DNA from: Poteriospumella lacustris
Lineage: Eukaryota > Sar > Chrysophyceae > Chromulinales > Dinobryaceae
DNA length: 64,000 nt
Direction: 5' to 3'
NCBI GenBank assembly: GCA_008000375.1
Contig: SMOI01000044.1
Coordinates: 1 to 64,000 of the forward strand
Below the pieces are notes generated by a model. That model was not told the origin of the DNA and did not search any database. It saw only the letters and a program-made list of their open reading frames with translations. This document shows, in pieces, positions 21,934-33,079 of the stretch. Both the position numbers and the translations under genes were made by a program. Within the stretch, counting starts at the first letter, position 1. The number at the start of each line of letters is the position of its first letter.

Positions 21934-22486
21934 GAATGCGCAGCGAAATAGTGTTGTCTATTGTTCATTTGCTGACATACATGTTGCTCTGCTTTTTGTA
22001 AATACACATGTGACGAAGGAGTACTGATTTGTACAAAGTTAACTACATCTGGTACAATATTCGGTGCGGTTGCAACTTTGGGCGGGTGTAATAACAGGTG
22101 CAAAAACTCGTTCGCCGATGGTCGACATAACTTTGATCGAGTATCGGTCGTCAATCCAAATCCATATCGTAGTTCGTCCATATCTACAGCTTTCAACTTA
22201 CAACATGGCAGTATTGTTAGTTGAAAGTCTGTGCTCAGTCCGTCGTCGTCGTCTTGTCTATCGTCATCATCATGACGTAGTGTGTCGCGAGGACAAGGGG
22301 AGGGAGGGTGTGTCGTGTGCCCACGTCGGCGCAGCAACTTCTTTCCGAGGGGTTTCTGTGGTGGTCGGCGGCTTCGATCTCTCTGCGACAAACGACTCGG
22401 TCTTTGGTTTGATTGATTGCTATCCGAACGATGCATGACGTTCCTTTCTTGTTGGGCACTTCCAATACCCCGGTTGTGTGTCTAAC
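21934..22486. other. Intergenic, EF-Tu promoter region
   Basis: 553 bases between the ABITRAM-like gene and the EF-Tu start. CGTCGTCGT and GTGTGT tracts are present. No frame is supported. Confidence 0.4.
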
Positions 22487-24953
22487 ATGTTGGCTAAGGT
22501 TCTTACTGGTCGCGCTCACTTGCTGAAGCAATCCACGGGTAGGTGAACACCATCCCTCTGTTTTCGGGGCATTACTAATTCGTGCGTCATCTTATAGACA
22601 AGGTGTTCCGATTCAATGCATCCAATGCTTGGCTCAGCACCTTTGCTCGTACCAAGCCTCACGTGAACATTGGTACCATTGGTCACGTCGATCACGGCAA
22701 GACCACCTTGACTGCTGCCATCACCAAGGTTTTGTCTGAGCAGGGCAAGGCCAAGGCCATGGCTTACGAGGATATCGACAAGAGCCCCGAGGAGCGCAAG
22801 AGAGGTATCACTATCAACGCTACTCACGTTGAGTACGAGACTGATAACCGCCACTACGCTCACGTCGATTGCCCTGGTCACGCCGATTACGTCAAGAACA
22901 TGATTACTGGTGCTGCCCAGATGGACGGTGCTATCTTGGTCGTCTCTGCTGCCGATGGACCCATGCCTCAAACCCGTGAGCACATCTTGTTGGCTCGCCA
23001 GGTCGGTGTCCCTGCGTTGGTTGTCTTCTTGAACAAGATCGACGCCGTCTCTGACCCTGAGTTGGTCGAGTTGGTGGAGATGGAAGGTGAGTGACATATC
23101 TGCCCCCTTTTATCACGAGGCTGTTGTTTCCATACGATGGATGGTCTGAAGTGGACGGGAAAATTGATGACTGCGATGATTTGAGTTTTTATGCTACACC
23201 TCTGACGACGATGTCGAATGGGGATACAACGCAGTCACCACGTCACAACTGGTGCGTGAGCAATCATCTCTTTGGTTCCTGTTCCACTTCAACCACCGAC
23301 AATGGGATCTACATTAGAATTCGCTATGATTATCATGATATATTCTGTCTGGACCTCTGAGTGCCTCGTTGAAGATTACGTATATCAATAAACATATTTG
23401 GATGAGCGGATTCATTCTTGTCCTCCACCTTTTCTGCCTTGTCTGCGTTGATCTCACTTGCTAATCGCCATCATCTTCTGTGCTGTTATTGTTTAGTTCG
23501 TGAGTTGTTGAGCTTCTACGAGTTCCCTGGTGACGACATCGAGATCATCAAGGGTTCCGCCTTGGCTGCCGCCACTGATGGTGACGCCACCATTGGCCGT
23601 GATGCCATCTTGCAGTTGATGGAAGCCGTCGAGCGCTCCATCCCTACCCCTGTCCGTGAGACGGATAAGACCTTCTTGATGCCTGTGGAAGATACCTTCT
23701 CCATCGCTGGTCGTGGTACTGTCGTCACTGGTCGTGTGGAGCAGGGCATCGTCAAGGTTGGTGATGAGTTGGAGATCGTCGGTTTGAAGCCTACCATCAC
23801 CAAGACCACCTGCACAGGTAACGCTTTCGCCTTGCTCTCTTTCTCTTTCCTTTTTCTCTCGCCTTGTATTGCGTGATCCACCTGCCGAAACTTGAGAATC
23901 TTTTGTTGTCTGGATGCCTCGTGCATCCCCGTGGCCGGATTCTTGAAGAGTGCTAGGAAGAACAAAGAGTGTTTCGCTCTCTGAAAGTCTTTCCGTGCAA
24001 TGCTTGTCCTTATTTCCATGGACGAATCGTTGCCCCGAGACTCTTGGATATTGTTGTTGTGTGTTCTGTGTTTTGTTGTGTCTTCTTTGCCGTTGTCTAC
24101 CGATGGACGTCGCGATTTAACATTCGTTGTGCCTTTGTTCTAGGTGTGGAGATGTTCAAGAAGTCGCTGGATCAAGGTTTGGCCGGTGACAACGTCGGTG
24201 TCTTGTTGCGTGGTGTCAAGCGTGAGGACATCTTGCGTGGCCAAGTCTTGGCCCAACCTGGTACCGTCAAGACGCACAAGAAGTTCAAGGCGGAGGTCTA
24301 CGTCCTCAACCAAAAGGAAGGTGGTCGCCACACTCCTTTCTTCAACAACTACAGGTAACGTGCACCCTCGTTGATTCCACATGCCCCGATCCGTACGGCA
24401 ACCACCACCACTACACAACACGGGGAGATAAAAGAAGTCGCGATGGGGTAGAGGAAAGGGGAGTCGAAGCGAGAAAGCATGGCGAGACGGTAGACAAGGC
24501 TGATGATGTACTATCAACGTGGAATCTCATTAGCTGATCCAACCTCCGTGATCCGAGAAAGTATAGTTTACACTGACTTGTCGCGTCTCCCCTGCGCTTG
24601 GCGCTCGTTGGCTCACGCCTCTCCTTTCCTCACCTATACCGTCCTGTCTCCCGCGTGTGGAAGTGTCACTGGAGGGTGGTTGTCGTCATTCGTGGGAAGC
24701 CTGTCGACATATTCGCTAACACGTCGCTGTGTTTGTCTTCGTTCTGTGTAGACCTCAGTTTTTCTTCCGCACGGCCGACATCACTGGAAACTGCAAGCTG
24801 CCCGAGGGTGTGGAGATGATCATGCCTGGTGATAACGCCACCTTCGAGATTGAATTGATCGCCCCTGTGGCGATGTCGGAGGGTCTCCGCTTCGCCTTGC
24901 GCGAGGGTGGTAGAACCGTCGGTGCCGGTGTCGTCGCCAAGATCATCGAGTAA
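22487..24953 (+). CDS. TUFM: Mitochondrial elongation factor Tu
   Basis: Five exons (22487-22538, 22598-23086, 23497-23817, 24144-24354, 24752-24953) give 424 residues. Exon 1 encodes a basic mitochondrial leader. The GTPase domain has P-loop GHVDHGKTT, switch [21 protein letters not shown], and NKID. Switch II is followed by domain 2 ([13 protein letters not shown]) and domain 3 ([20 protein letters not shown]), ending in VAKIIE. The product is full length for the bacterial-type factor. Introns 2-4 are 326-410 bases, several times longer than elsewhere in the window. Codon use is strongly biased (Leu mostly TTG, C-ending codons elsewhere), as expected for high expression. A candidate snoRNA lies in intron 4. 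Confidence 0.95.
24493..24582 (+). ncRNA. Candidate intronic C/D box snoRNA
   Basis: Within intron 4 of EF-Tu. A 6-bp terminal stem GACAAG/CTTGTC (24493-24498 with 24577-24582) closes a 90-base segment with C box core TGATGA at 24501, D' box CTGA at 24534, C'-like GTGATCC at 24548 and D box CTGA at 24573. The bases before D' (GGAATCTCATTAG) pair, but for one A-C position, with the conserved large-subunit rRNA stretch AACGAGATTCC. Those before D (GTATAGTTTA) pair with small-subunit TAAACTATGC, one G-U included. Both rRNA sites are known methylation neighbourhoods in yeast, as far as I recall. The C box lacks the usual leading purine. Confidence 0.6.
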
Positions 24954-25390
24954 GCGTTTCAAGTTCTCCCGCGATCAGAGAACAAACGAAAGGAGACCGA
25001 ACGAAGTTTGTGCGAGCGCATGCAGTGTGTGATTGCTGTATGTGTCCGTGCAGCCTTGTTCCGTCTACCCGGGGCGGGTTGGAGTACACGCGTGTTTATG
25101 GCCAATGAATAAAAAGAGTTATTGTCATCGAAAATCCCCAGTGGTCTTGTTTCTTTTCGGTTTCGCTTTCCTTCGACGGCGACCTCCTTCCTCTCGCCGA
25201 CCTCGGGGGAAGCGAAATTGAAAGATTCGAGACCATCTTCCCTAGTACAGGAACCGATGTAATGTGTAAATAAAACGGATCCTTGCTACACTCTCGCTCT
25301 CTCGGCCTCGGCCTACCCTGCTGTGTTCGTCTTCGGTTGTCTCTCGTTTCTCCACCACAAACAAACACATAATCAGTCATCATTAAGGGG
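24954..25390. other. Intergenic (tail-to-tail)
   Basis: 437 bases between the 3' ends of EF-Tu and ValRS. AATAAA-like sites occur near 25106 and 25271. No gene is seen. Confidence 0.5.
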
Positions 25391-28300
25391 TTACAGGGAC
25401 TGCAAGGTCGTATCCACCGTGAGCAGCTGTTGTCGCAAGTCTTGTAGCTTGTCGTGGACCTCCTTCACCAACTGTGGTGGCGCCTTGTTGGCGAAGTTGG
25501 GATTGGCGAGACGCGTCTCCAAGGCCGTCACGTCCTTCAACAGCTTCTCGCGTTGCTTGGTCAAACGCGCTTGTTCTTTCTCGCGGTCTAAGAAATCGGC
25601 TTGTGGTAAGAAGGCTTCGATGTCTTCGCTGATGACTAAATGCACGACACCTCCCGCGGCCACCGACGCGCGCATGTGCACCGCTGCCTCGCTGTCCCAC
25701 GACAAGACGTGATACTTGCTGTCGTCGATCTTCCCGAACCTGAGCAAGGAGGCCTTCTCCTCTTCGAGGGCTTGTTGAATCAGGGTGTTGCTCGTGCGCA
25801 CATACAGGGCAATCTTCTTGCTGGCGTCGACTTGGAAATCGGCGCGTGCGTTACGAATGGCACGCACCAAGGCTTGCACCTTTGCAAACGTTTTGAGGGC
25901 GTCGTCGTCGACATCCCCCACCATCGCGATCGCGTCAGGTGACTGGAAATCAGGCCATGCCGCCGTCATTAGACTCTCGGTGGACGCAGCGGAGGACGTT
26001 GTGGCCGGCAATTGCTGCCACAAGGCCTCGGTGACGTACGGCATGTACGGATGCAACAAGCGCAAGGAGATGTCCCAGACGTACAACAGCGTGTGCAAGG
26101 CTTGTTGTCGAATGACCGGGTCGCTGTGGCGAATGTGCGCCTTGGACATTTCAATGAACCAATCCGCGACCTCGTCCCACAGAAAGTCCGAAATGAGGCG
26201 CCCGGCTTCTCCAAACTGGTGCGAGGACAGACACGTCGTGACGCTGGCAATCACTTGATGACATCGACTGACGATGAAACGCTCTGGCAACCGCATCGAT
26301 TGCAGGTCGGAGGCCGTCCACAAACGATGTGGACGTTCCCAGGCCACTCTATCGGCTGCACCATTCGCCGTGGCGACATTCTGGATACACAGCTGCATGT
26401 ACTTGCCGGCATTCCACAGTTTGTTCACGAAGTTGCTGCGCACAGCAAGTCACACACACACACACACACACACACCCACACACACACACACACGCCTCAT
26501 TAGTGGTCAATAGATGCAGGAGAGACTCGGACGGGGCCTTACCGATTGCTCTCCACGCGCTCCAGGGACAACGGCACGTCTTGTCCCGGCGTCGAACCCG
26601 TCACGAGGGTGTAGCGCAACGCATCCGCGCCAAACTGCTCCAACGTATCGATCGGGTCGATGACGTTGCCCTTCGTCTTCGACATCTTCTGTCCTTGCGC
26701 ATCGCGGACCAAGCCGTGCATGTATATCGTGTGGAACGGTACCTTCCCCGTCAACTCAATGCCCATGGTGACCATCCGCGCGACCCAAAAGAACAAAATG
26801 TCGTAGCCAGTTTCTAGCACCGACGCGGGATAAAACCGTTGGAAGTCTGGGTGAGCGTTATTAGGCCAGCCGACGGTCGCAAAGGGCCACAGTCCCGAGC
26901 TACAGACAGATGAAGCCCACAGATCAGAGACACACATCACAGCAACCAACCAACACAACACGTGAAGCGAAGCCAGCGGCGTACCTGAACCACGTATCTA
27001 AGACATCCTCGTCCTGCTGTAGTTCAATGCTCTGAGCCGCGGGATACAATGCGCGGGCCTTCTCTTGCGCTTCTTCCATCGATTTCGCGACGACCAAAGG
27101 CGGCTGGTGGGAGGAAGTCGCGTCTGTACTATCAACGAGGCGACCATCGACGCGGCGGATGTAGTACACGGGGATACGATGGCCCCACCACAACTGCCGA
27201 CTGATACACCAATCGTGGATGTTCTCCAGCCAATTGAACCACATTTTATTGAAACGTTCGGGGATAATGTGCAATTCTTCGTTGCGAACGGCGTGAACAG
27301 CCTTCGCAGCCATCGAGTCCATCTTGACGAACCATTGCGCCGAGACGAGCGGTTCAATGATTTCTCCTCCGCGTTGACTACGTGGTACACGCTGCATATG
27401 TTTCTCGGCCTTGATAACCAGTCCAGCCTTGTCCATGTCCGCCCACAGCTGTTTGCGGCATTCGAAGCGATCCAAGCCTGCGTATCGAGGGGTTCCCAGC
27501 GCATTGATCGTGGCGTCTTTGTTCATGATGTTGATCAGTGGCAGCTGGTGCTTCTTGCCCAAGGTGTAGTCGTTCGGGTCGTGCGCGGGTGTGATCTTCA
27601 AGGCGCCCGTGCCAAAGTCCTTGTCGACGTATTCGTCCGCGATGACTGTCCACCGCATCAGAAATGGGGAGCGTTACAATGAGAACGAATGCACGTACAC
27701 ACACGAACACGCATCGAAGACGCACGTACCAGGAATCTCACGACCAAGAATCGGTACCTTGACCTTCTGGCCGATCATGTGTTTATATCGCTCGTCGTCT
27801 GGATGTACGCAGACGGCAGTGTCACCGAGAATGGTCTCTGGACGAGTGGTCGCGACAGGAATGTGGCCCTGGCCATTGGCCAATTCGTACTTAAAGAAGA
27901 ATAAGGTACCTTCCTCTTCCGAGTAATCTACTTCCAAATCCGAGACAGCGGTTTGGAGATTGGGGCTCCAATTCACCATGTAATTGCCCCGGTAGATCAG
28001 CCCTTTGTCGTACAATTGAACGAAAGCTTCTGTGACCGCGTTGTTCATATCTGGGTCGAGCGTAAACTTCTCTCGTGTCCAATCGGCAGAGGCACCCAAC
28101 CGTCGCATTTGCTGGGTAATATAGCCACCTTTCTCTTCTTTCCATTTCCACACCTCTTCCAGAAACTTCTCGCGGCCTAAATCGAGTCGTTTGATCCCCT
28201 CCTTTTGGAGCGCTCGTTCGACCAATAATTGAGTGGCAATACCTGCATGATCTCTGTATAAATAGAACACATAAAAACATGACAATTCAACCTTCCGCCC

Positions 28301-28779
28301 TTCGCCGAATACAAAAACACGTACGTTCCCGGAAGCCACAACGTTGAGTAGCCTTTCATTCTGTGGAAGCGGGCCATGATGTCTTGCAGTGCAACAAAAA
28401 TAGCGTGCCCCATGTGCAAATATCCCGTCACGTTTGGGGGAGGCATAGGTAAGACGAAAGGTTTCGCGTCTGGTTTATTTGATGGTTTGAAGTAGCCACT
28501 GTCTTCCCACCACTTGTAGATGTCACTCTCAAGTCGATTGTATTCGAAATACTTGGATTCAACCTCAGCGGCAAAACTGGGCTTTTTCGCTTGCATAGCA
28601 AAGCGTGATCCTTGAATCGTTCGGTACGGGTTGATTCGATTCGGTCCACGCGGGCTGAAAGCCTTTTCCAGACGTCCATGAAGGAGAGATCGCCTCGTCC
28701 ATGATGTAGCGAAAGGGAGCATGACAATGAATATGAAGCACGCATATACACAGCAAGACAAACCCATCGATGACCCCAT
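25391..28779 (-). CDS. VARS2: Organellar valyl-tRNA synthetase
   Basis: Five exons on the minus strand (28325-28779, 27730-28253, 26985-27645, 26543-26899, 25391-26435) give 1013 residues. Class I motifs: HIGH as HMGH ([13 protein letters not shown]) and KMSKS as KMSKT. ValRS-specific [12 protein letters not shown], the editing-domain [13 protein letters not shown], and the C-terminal coiled coil arm ([20 protein letters not shown]) are present, as in bacterial-type enzymes. Residues 1-25 form a hydrophobic signal-like segment ([14 protein letters not shown]), then a basic stretch with KAFSP, before the catalytic part begins near residue 60. This may be a bipartite organelle leader; alternatively a later ATG (28596, MQAKK) starts a cytosolic form. 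Intron 4 contains a CA microsatellite. Confidence 0.9.
26451..26493. repeat. CA dinucleotide microsatellite in ValRS intron 4
   Basis: About 20 CA units with one interruption, wholly inside the intron between exons 4 and 5. Confidence 0.9.
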
Positions 28780-29058
28780 GAAGTGAAGTGACTTCTTCGA
28801 GTAACGAATAGATGACCAAGGTGGGTTGGAAGCAAGTCCAAGAGTCCTCGGCAACAAGAGAGAACACAGAGAGACGATGGAAGAGAGCGTTTCAAATTGT
28901 TGGGGAAGGCGGACAAGGCGACAAATCCAAAAAAGTAATCTTTGGTCCTCATGGGCACAACAACCAGCAAACAAACAACTTGAACAGAACAAATTGGTCA
29001 GCGTCGTAGATGGCATTGCTTGTGATTTGAGAAGTGACAAGTATTTGGTAAGCAGAAA
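28780..29058. promoter_or_regulatory. Shared divergent upstream region
   Basis: 279 bases between ValRS (minus) and the first 7TM gene (plus). No distinct motif recognised. Confidence 0.4.
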
Positions 29059-30192
29059 ATGGTGGCCTTGTTCGGTAGTCCACAGGACTACCGGATGCAG
29101 ATATATCTAGGTATCTCATTTTCAACATGCGTGATCGGACTTTTCGCTTCTATTCTCACGGTACTCGTCATTCGTAAGCTTTATCCCATAACGAGTCATG
29201 TCTATCTCATTCTGTGCATGACGATATATCAAGGGATTTACAATATATTCTTTTTCTTCATGGAGGGATCGGCTGGTTCCCGAATGAAGGTTCTGGCAAT
29301 GTTCTTCACTTTGGTTTGTGGGGTGGCGAGTTCGGTATTAAGTAACTGGATAGCATACGCGGTTTTCTCTACGATTTTTTATCGAAAAAAGTTTGACGTG
29401 TTCAAGCACTTGCCGATGGTCCATTTGTCTGCGGCGTTACCCGGATTGGTCCTAGCAATTGTTTATGTGTACGCATCGGTTCCTGAAAGCGATCCTGATA
29501 CTTCCCTACAATTTGTAGTGGCGAGATATGCCTACAACGTGATCCGATCCGCCTCCATTTGGATCAATGTTGTTTTTATCGCGACAACAGCATATCTCAT
29601 ATCCCGAATATACGGAAAATCTATTAAAAATCTTACCAGCGCCGACGTAGCCATTGTTACGTTGTGTCGGCGAATGATATTCTATCCATTCATTCAAGCT
29701 GTGGGTCGCAGTGGATGTGCATGGTATGAAGCGGTCTATGGGCTTGACTACAATCCAGAAAAGCCTTCAAACCCACAGTTTGCATCTCTCTTATACATGG
29801 CTATCGTCATGCCTTTAGTGAGCGTGGGTTACTTGCTGGTCTTTCTTTGGATGCAACCGAACGCTTGGCGCCATCTTAAAATACTATTGAATTGTACCAG
29901 TGAGGTTGATTCGTCAATTGCCTGTGAGCCGAATAGTATCGATATTCCGAAGGATTCGTCTTTATCAGAATCCAGTGCCATTCGTGGTCAACGCAGCGAT
30001 TATATCTCGGATGTTCATTTGGAACAGGAACTGAGTGTGGCCCACTCTGTCGATGTGTCTTTGAGTCATTGCGAACAAGGAGGGGAGCCACACAGCATGC
30101 ACCCGTCTGCCGCTTCTCGTCAAGCATCAAGTGTTTATCGTGCAGAGTCTATTGGTACGGCAGCAGCTGTCGACAATCCTATATTACAGTAG
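29059..30192 (+). CDS. Seven-transmembrane receptor-like protein, copy 1
   Basis: Single exon, 377 residues. Seven hydrophobic segments are visible: about residues 13-38, 47-69, 79-106, 115-136, 160-183, 205-225 and 239-264. There is a Ser-rich cytoplasmic tail of about 105 residues. Conserved features shared with the paralogue at 33722-34897 include SHVYLI, LSNWIA, YRKKFDVF, SADVAI.TLC.RMIFYP and VSVGYL.VFLWMQP.AWRHL. The layout (extracellular short N-terminus, long Ser-rich tail) fits a G-protein-coupled receptor; the YP..Q..G....WY segment recalls cAMP-receptor-like class E proteins, but the subfamily is not settled. No ligand can be inferred. Confidence 0.75.
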   Translation: MVALFGSPQDYRMQIYLGISFSTCVIGLFASILTVLVIRKLYPITSHVYLILCMTIYQGIYNIFFFFMEGSAGSRMKVLAMFFTLVCGVASSVLSNWIAYAVFSTIFYRKKFDVFKHLPMVHLSAALPGLVLAIVYVYASVPESDPDTSLQFVVARYAYNVIRSASIWINVVFIATTAYLISRIYGKSIKNLTSADVAIVTLCRRMIFYPFIQAVGRSGCAWYEAVYGLDYNPEKPSNPQFASLLYMAIVMPLVSVGYLLVFLWMQPNAWRHLKILLNCTSEVDSSIACEPNSIDIPKDSSLSESSAIRGQRSDYISDVHLEQELSVAHSVDVSLSHCEQGGEPHSMHPSAASRQASSVYRAESIGTAAAVDNPILQ

Positions 30193-30735
30193 CGAAGTGG
30201 AAGGCGGTTTGGTCGTCGCCCGGAAAATAGTATGTGGTATGCCTGTCAGCGTACATCTGTTTCCACCATTCTACTGTGGTATGGGTATATCCCTTTGTAT
30301 CGTATTTGGAGGAAACTCCTGTCTTAGATTTTCTTTGCGCCTTGCGAACACTCGGTAAGTTCATTAGATAGTTCATCATCGAAAGTGTCAAGGTCTGCAG
30401 CGAACATTCCTTGTTGCAATAATTCTTACACCATCAGCAGCACAGTGTACCGTATTTGCGTATTAAACATTGAAATAGAGATTCGGTGCCATCGTTACAG
30501 GCATTCACCAACAGACAACAACTCTCTAAGATGTCGTAGTTCACAAATGGTGTGAATATCAGGAAGTGTCTTTGCAGGTGGTTTCTCTTCACGAACTATG
30601 TATGGTAGCAGTGGGGAGTGGGGAGACTTCGTTCGTCACTCCGAAACTCTGCAATTTCGAGTTTCTGTGAAAGTCGATATTTGAACCGTTTCGTTGTCCT
30701 GTTTCTGTTGCCATCATCGCCAATGCGACGGCTTC
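30193..30735. other. 3' region of 7TM gene 1
   Basis: No gene is recognised. This stretch occupies the same place, mirrored, as 33236-33721, but I see little remaining similarity. Confidence 0.4.
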
Positions 30736-30890
30736 ATTCTATCTCTATCCTTTACAGCCAAATCTCTACGTCGCAACGCTTGTTGTGTTCTTTCATCAGG
30801 CGGCGTCCAAACCCGATTGGTGAAAGTTGTTCTCTTCCGCTCCCTCTCTTTGTTTGTCCAGTACTTTGCCCCTAACGCAACGGTGCAATC

Positions 30891-31800
30891 ATGTCCGAAT
30901 CTATCTACAACCTTGTTCCCTATGAGGAGCCAGCACAAGAAAAGAAGCACCATCGAGTTACCAGCAAAGCAACAAAGCCAGTAGTTCCCTATTCCACATT
31001 TGGTACGATCGGCCTCGAAGTTGACGACCCTGATCGTTGCACATTGGCTGACTCACTGCTATGTATGAACATAGGTTGCCATGGTTCGACGCGATTGCTC
31101 GGCGCAGGACAAGTATCTAAGAAAGACGGTGCGTATTTTGGCCCACCCAAGCCCGAGTCAGGTCTACCTCGAACATACAGCCCGGAGCGCAGTTCCTCGG
31201 CAGAGCGCAAGACAAGCGAGTCGTTTTCATACACGGATCGCAGAAAAGGAGTGGTGCCATCCAAAACAGATCGACCCATCCTTGGAATCACAACGTCGAA
31301 GAATTTCATCACAGCGAATGCCGTCGAGGCGATTTTGCAAGGTAGGCTTCGTCGATGCGGGCGCTTTGTGCTGACCTTGTGCTGATGCGCATGCCACTCT
31401 GTTTGTCCGTGTAGTGCCCAAGAGAACCAAGGCCCCAGAACTAAACTACATGAAGAAAGAGGACTTCGGTAAGGTCCCTTCCTATCTCACGCAAGTGAAG
31501 GACGAGATTCGCCGTGAGAACGAGATGATCGAGCGGTACGTAAAGCAGCAGATGGGCGAAATCGAACGCACTCCGGAGAGCTTCGAGGAACTTACCCAAG
31601 ACGAGAGAGACGATTTGTTGGACGCCCTGAAATCGAAGTGGGACTACGTCAACTCGCAGTATCAGAAGTTCACACACCTGGTCGTGCTGGACACGGCGGG
31701 CCAAATTCGTCGCAAGGAGCAGTACGAGACGGCGCTGCAGCAGCTGGAGACCGATATCGAAAGACTGCAGCGTGCCAGCGCAGTTCTTATCCGCAAGTAG
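30891..31800 (+). CDS. ENKUR: Enkurin, flagellar microtubule-associated protein, copy 1
   Basis: Exons 30891-31002, 31075-31341 and 31415-31800 give 254 residues, the usual enkurin length. The N-terminus has the family's ESIYNLVPYEE start, and joining exon 1 to exon 2 gives STFGCHGSTRLLGAGQ; the intron (72 bases) has no stop and could be read through, but splicing restores the family pattern. The C-terminal enkurin domain shows FGKVPSYLTQVKDEIRRE, LTQDERDDLLDALKSKWD and an IQ-like helix. Enkurins are inner-junction or microtubule-inner proteins of motile axonemes and sperm calmodulin adaptors. An identical inverted copy lies 370 bases downstream. Confidence 0.88.
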
Positions 31801-32169
31801 ATGATGACAATGCACATGTGAAAGAACAAGTATTTTGGCGATTCTGTAAACAATGGTGACATGTGCACCATTTTCCTTTAAATTGCGTTTGAGGTCTGTT
31901 GTGGTGGAAGGCCCATTTATATATACATATGCATTTATGGAGTTGTGGGGAGGAAGACTGGGCTTAGGGTAATGTAGTAGTTGTAGTGTAGCGATGGTGC
32001 AGAGAGCCGTTCATGAGGAGTTCTTGACACCAGTACGCCGATCACTGAGGATGACAGTGCGCCTATATAAAGTCACGTCCACCCGAAATGATGACAGCAA
32101 ACGCAATTTATTCGGCACAAACAGAAAATCAATTAAAAATACTTTAAACTTTCGAACTTTCGTCACCAT
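31801..32169. other. Spacer between convergent enkurin copies
   Basis: Unique DNA of about 363 bases that must hold the 3' ends of both genes. No frame or RNA gene recognised. Confidence 0.5.
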
Positions 32170-33079
32170 CTACTTGCGGATAAGAACTGCGCTGGCACGC
32201 TGCAGTCTTTCGATATCGGTCTCCAGCTGCTGCAGCGCCGTCTCGTACTGCTCCTTGCGACGAATTTGGCCCGCCGTGTCCAGCACGACCAGGTGTGTGA
32301 ACTTCTGATACTGCGAGTTGACGTAGTCCCACTTCGATTTCAGGGCGTCCAACAAATCGTCTCTCTCGTCTTGGGTAAGTTCCTCGAAGCTCTCCGGAGT
32401 GCGTTCGATTTCGCCCATCTGCTGCTTTACGTACCGCTCGATCATCTCGTTCTCACGGCGAATCTCGTCCTTCACTTGCGTGAGATAGGAAGGGACCTTA
32501 CCGAAGTCCTCTTTCTTCATGTAGTTTAGTTCTGGGGCCTTGGTTCTCTTGGGCACTACACGGACAAACAGAGTGGCATGCGCATCAGCACAAGGTCAGC
32601 ACAAAGCGCCCGCATCGACGAAGCCTACCTTGCAAAATCGCCTCGACGGCATTCGCTGTGATGAAATTCTTCGACGTTGTGATTCCAAGGATGGGTCGAT
32701 CTGTTTTGGATGGCACCACTCCTTTTCTGCGATCCGTGTATGAAAACGACTCGCTTGTCTTGCGCTCTGCCGAGGAACTGCGCTCCGGGCTGTATGTTCG
32801 AGGTAGACCTGACTCGGGCTTGGGTGGGCCAAAATACGCACCGTCTTTCTTAGATACTTGTCCTGCGCCGAGCAATCGCGTCGAACCATGGCAACCTATG
32901 TTCATACATAGCAGTGAGTCAGCCAATGTGCAACGATCAGGGTCGTCAACTTCGAGGCCGATCGTACCAAATGTGGAATAGGGAACTACTGGCTTTGTTG
33001 CTTTGCTGGTAACTCGATGGTGCTTCTTTTCTTGTGCTGGCTCCTCATAGGGAACAAGGTTGTAGATAGATTCGGACAT
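32170..33079 (-). CDS. ENKUR: Enkurin, flagellar microtubule-associated protein, copy 2
   Basis: Mirror copy; exons on the minus strand are 32968-33079, 32629-32895 and 32170-32555. The encoded 254 residues and both introns match copy 1 with no difference seen. The 5' region is shared for about 150 bases and then diverges, so the core promoter is probably the same. The 3' sequence differs from three bases after the stop codon. Confidence 0.88.

Noticed and set aside
23166-23204. C/D snoRNA in EF-Tu intron 2
   Set aside because: A TGATGA and a CTGA occur but only about 35 bases apart, with no terminal stem.
23890-23990. H/ACA snoRNA in EF-Tu intron 3
   Set aside because: One good hairpin is present but a second hairpin with properly placed H and ACA boxes could not be shown.
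27065-27682. Plus-strand frame of 205 residues
   Set aside because: Antisense to ValRS exon 3 and without recognisable features.
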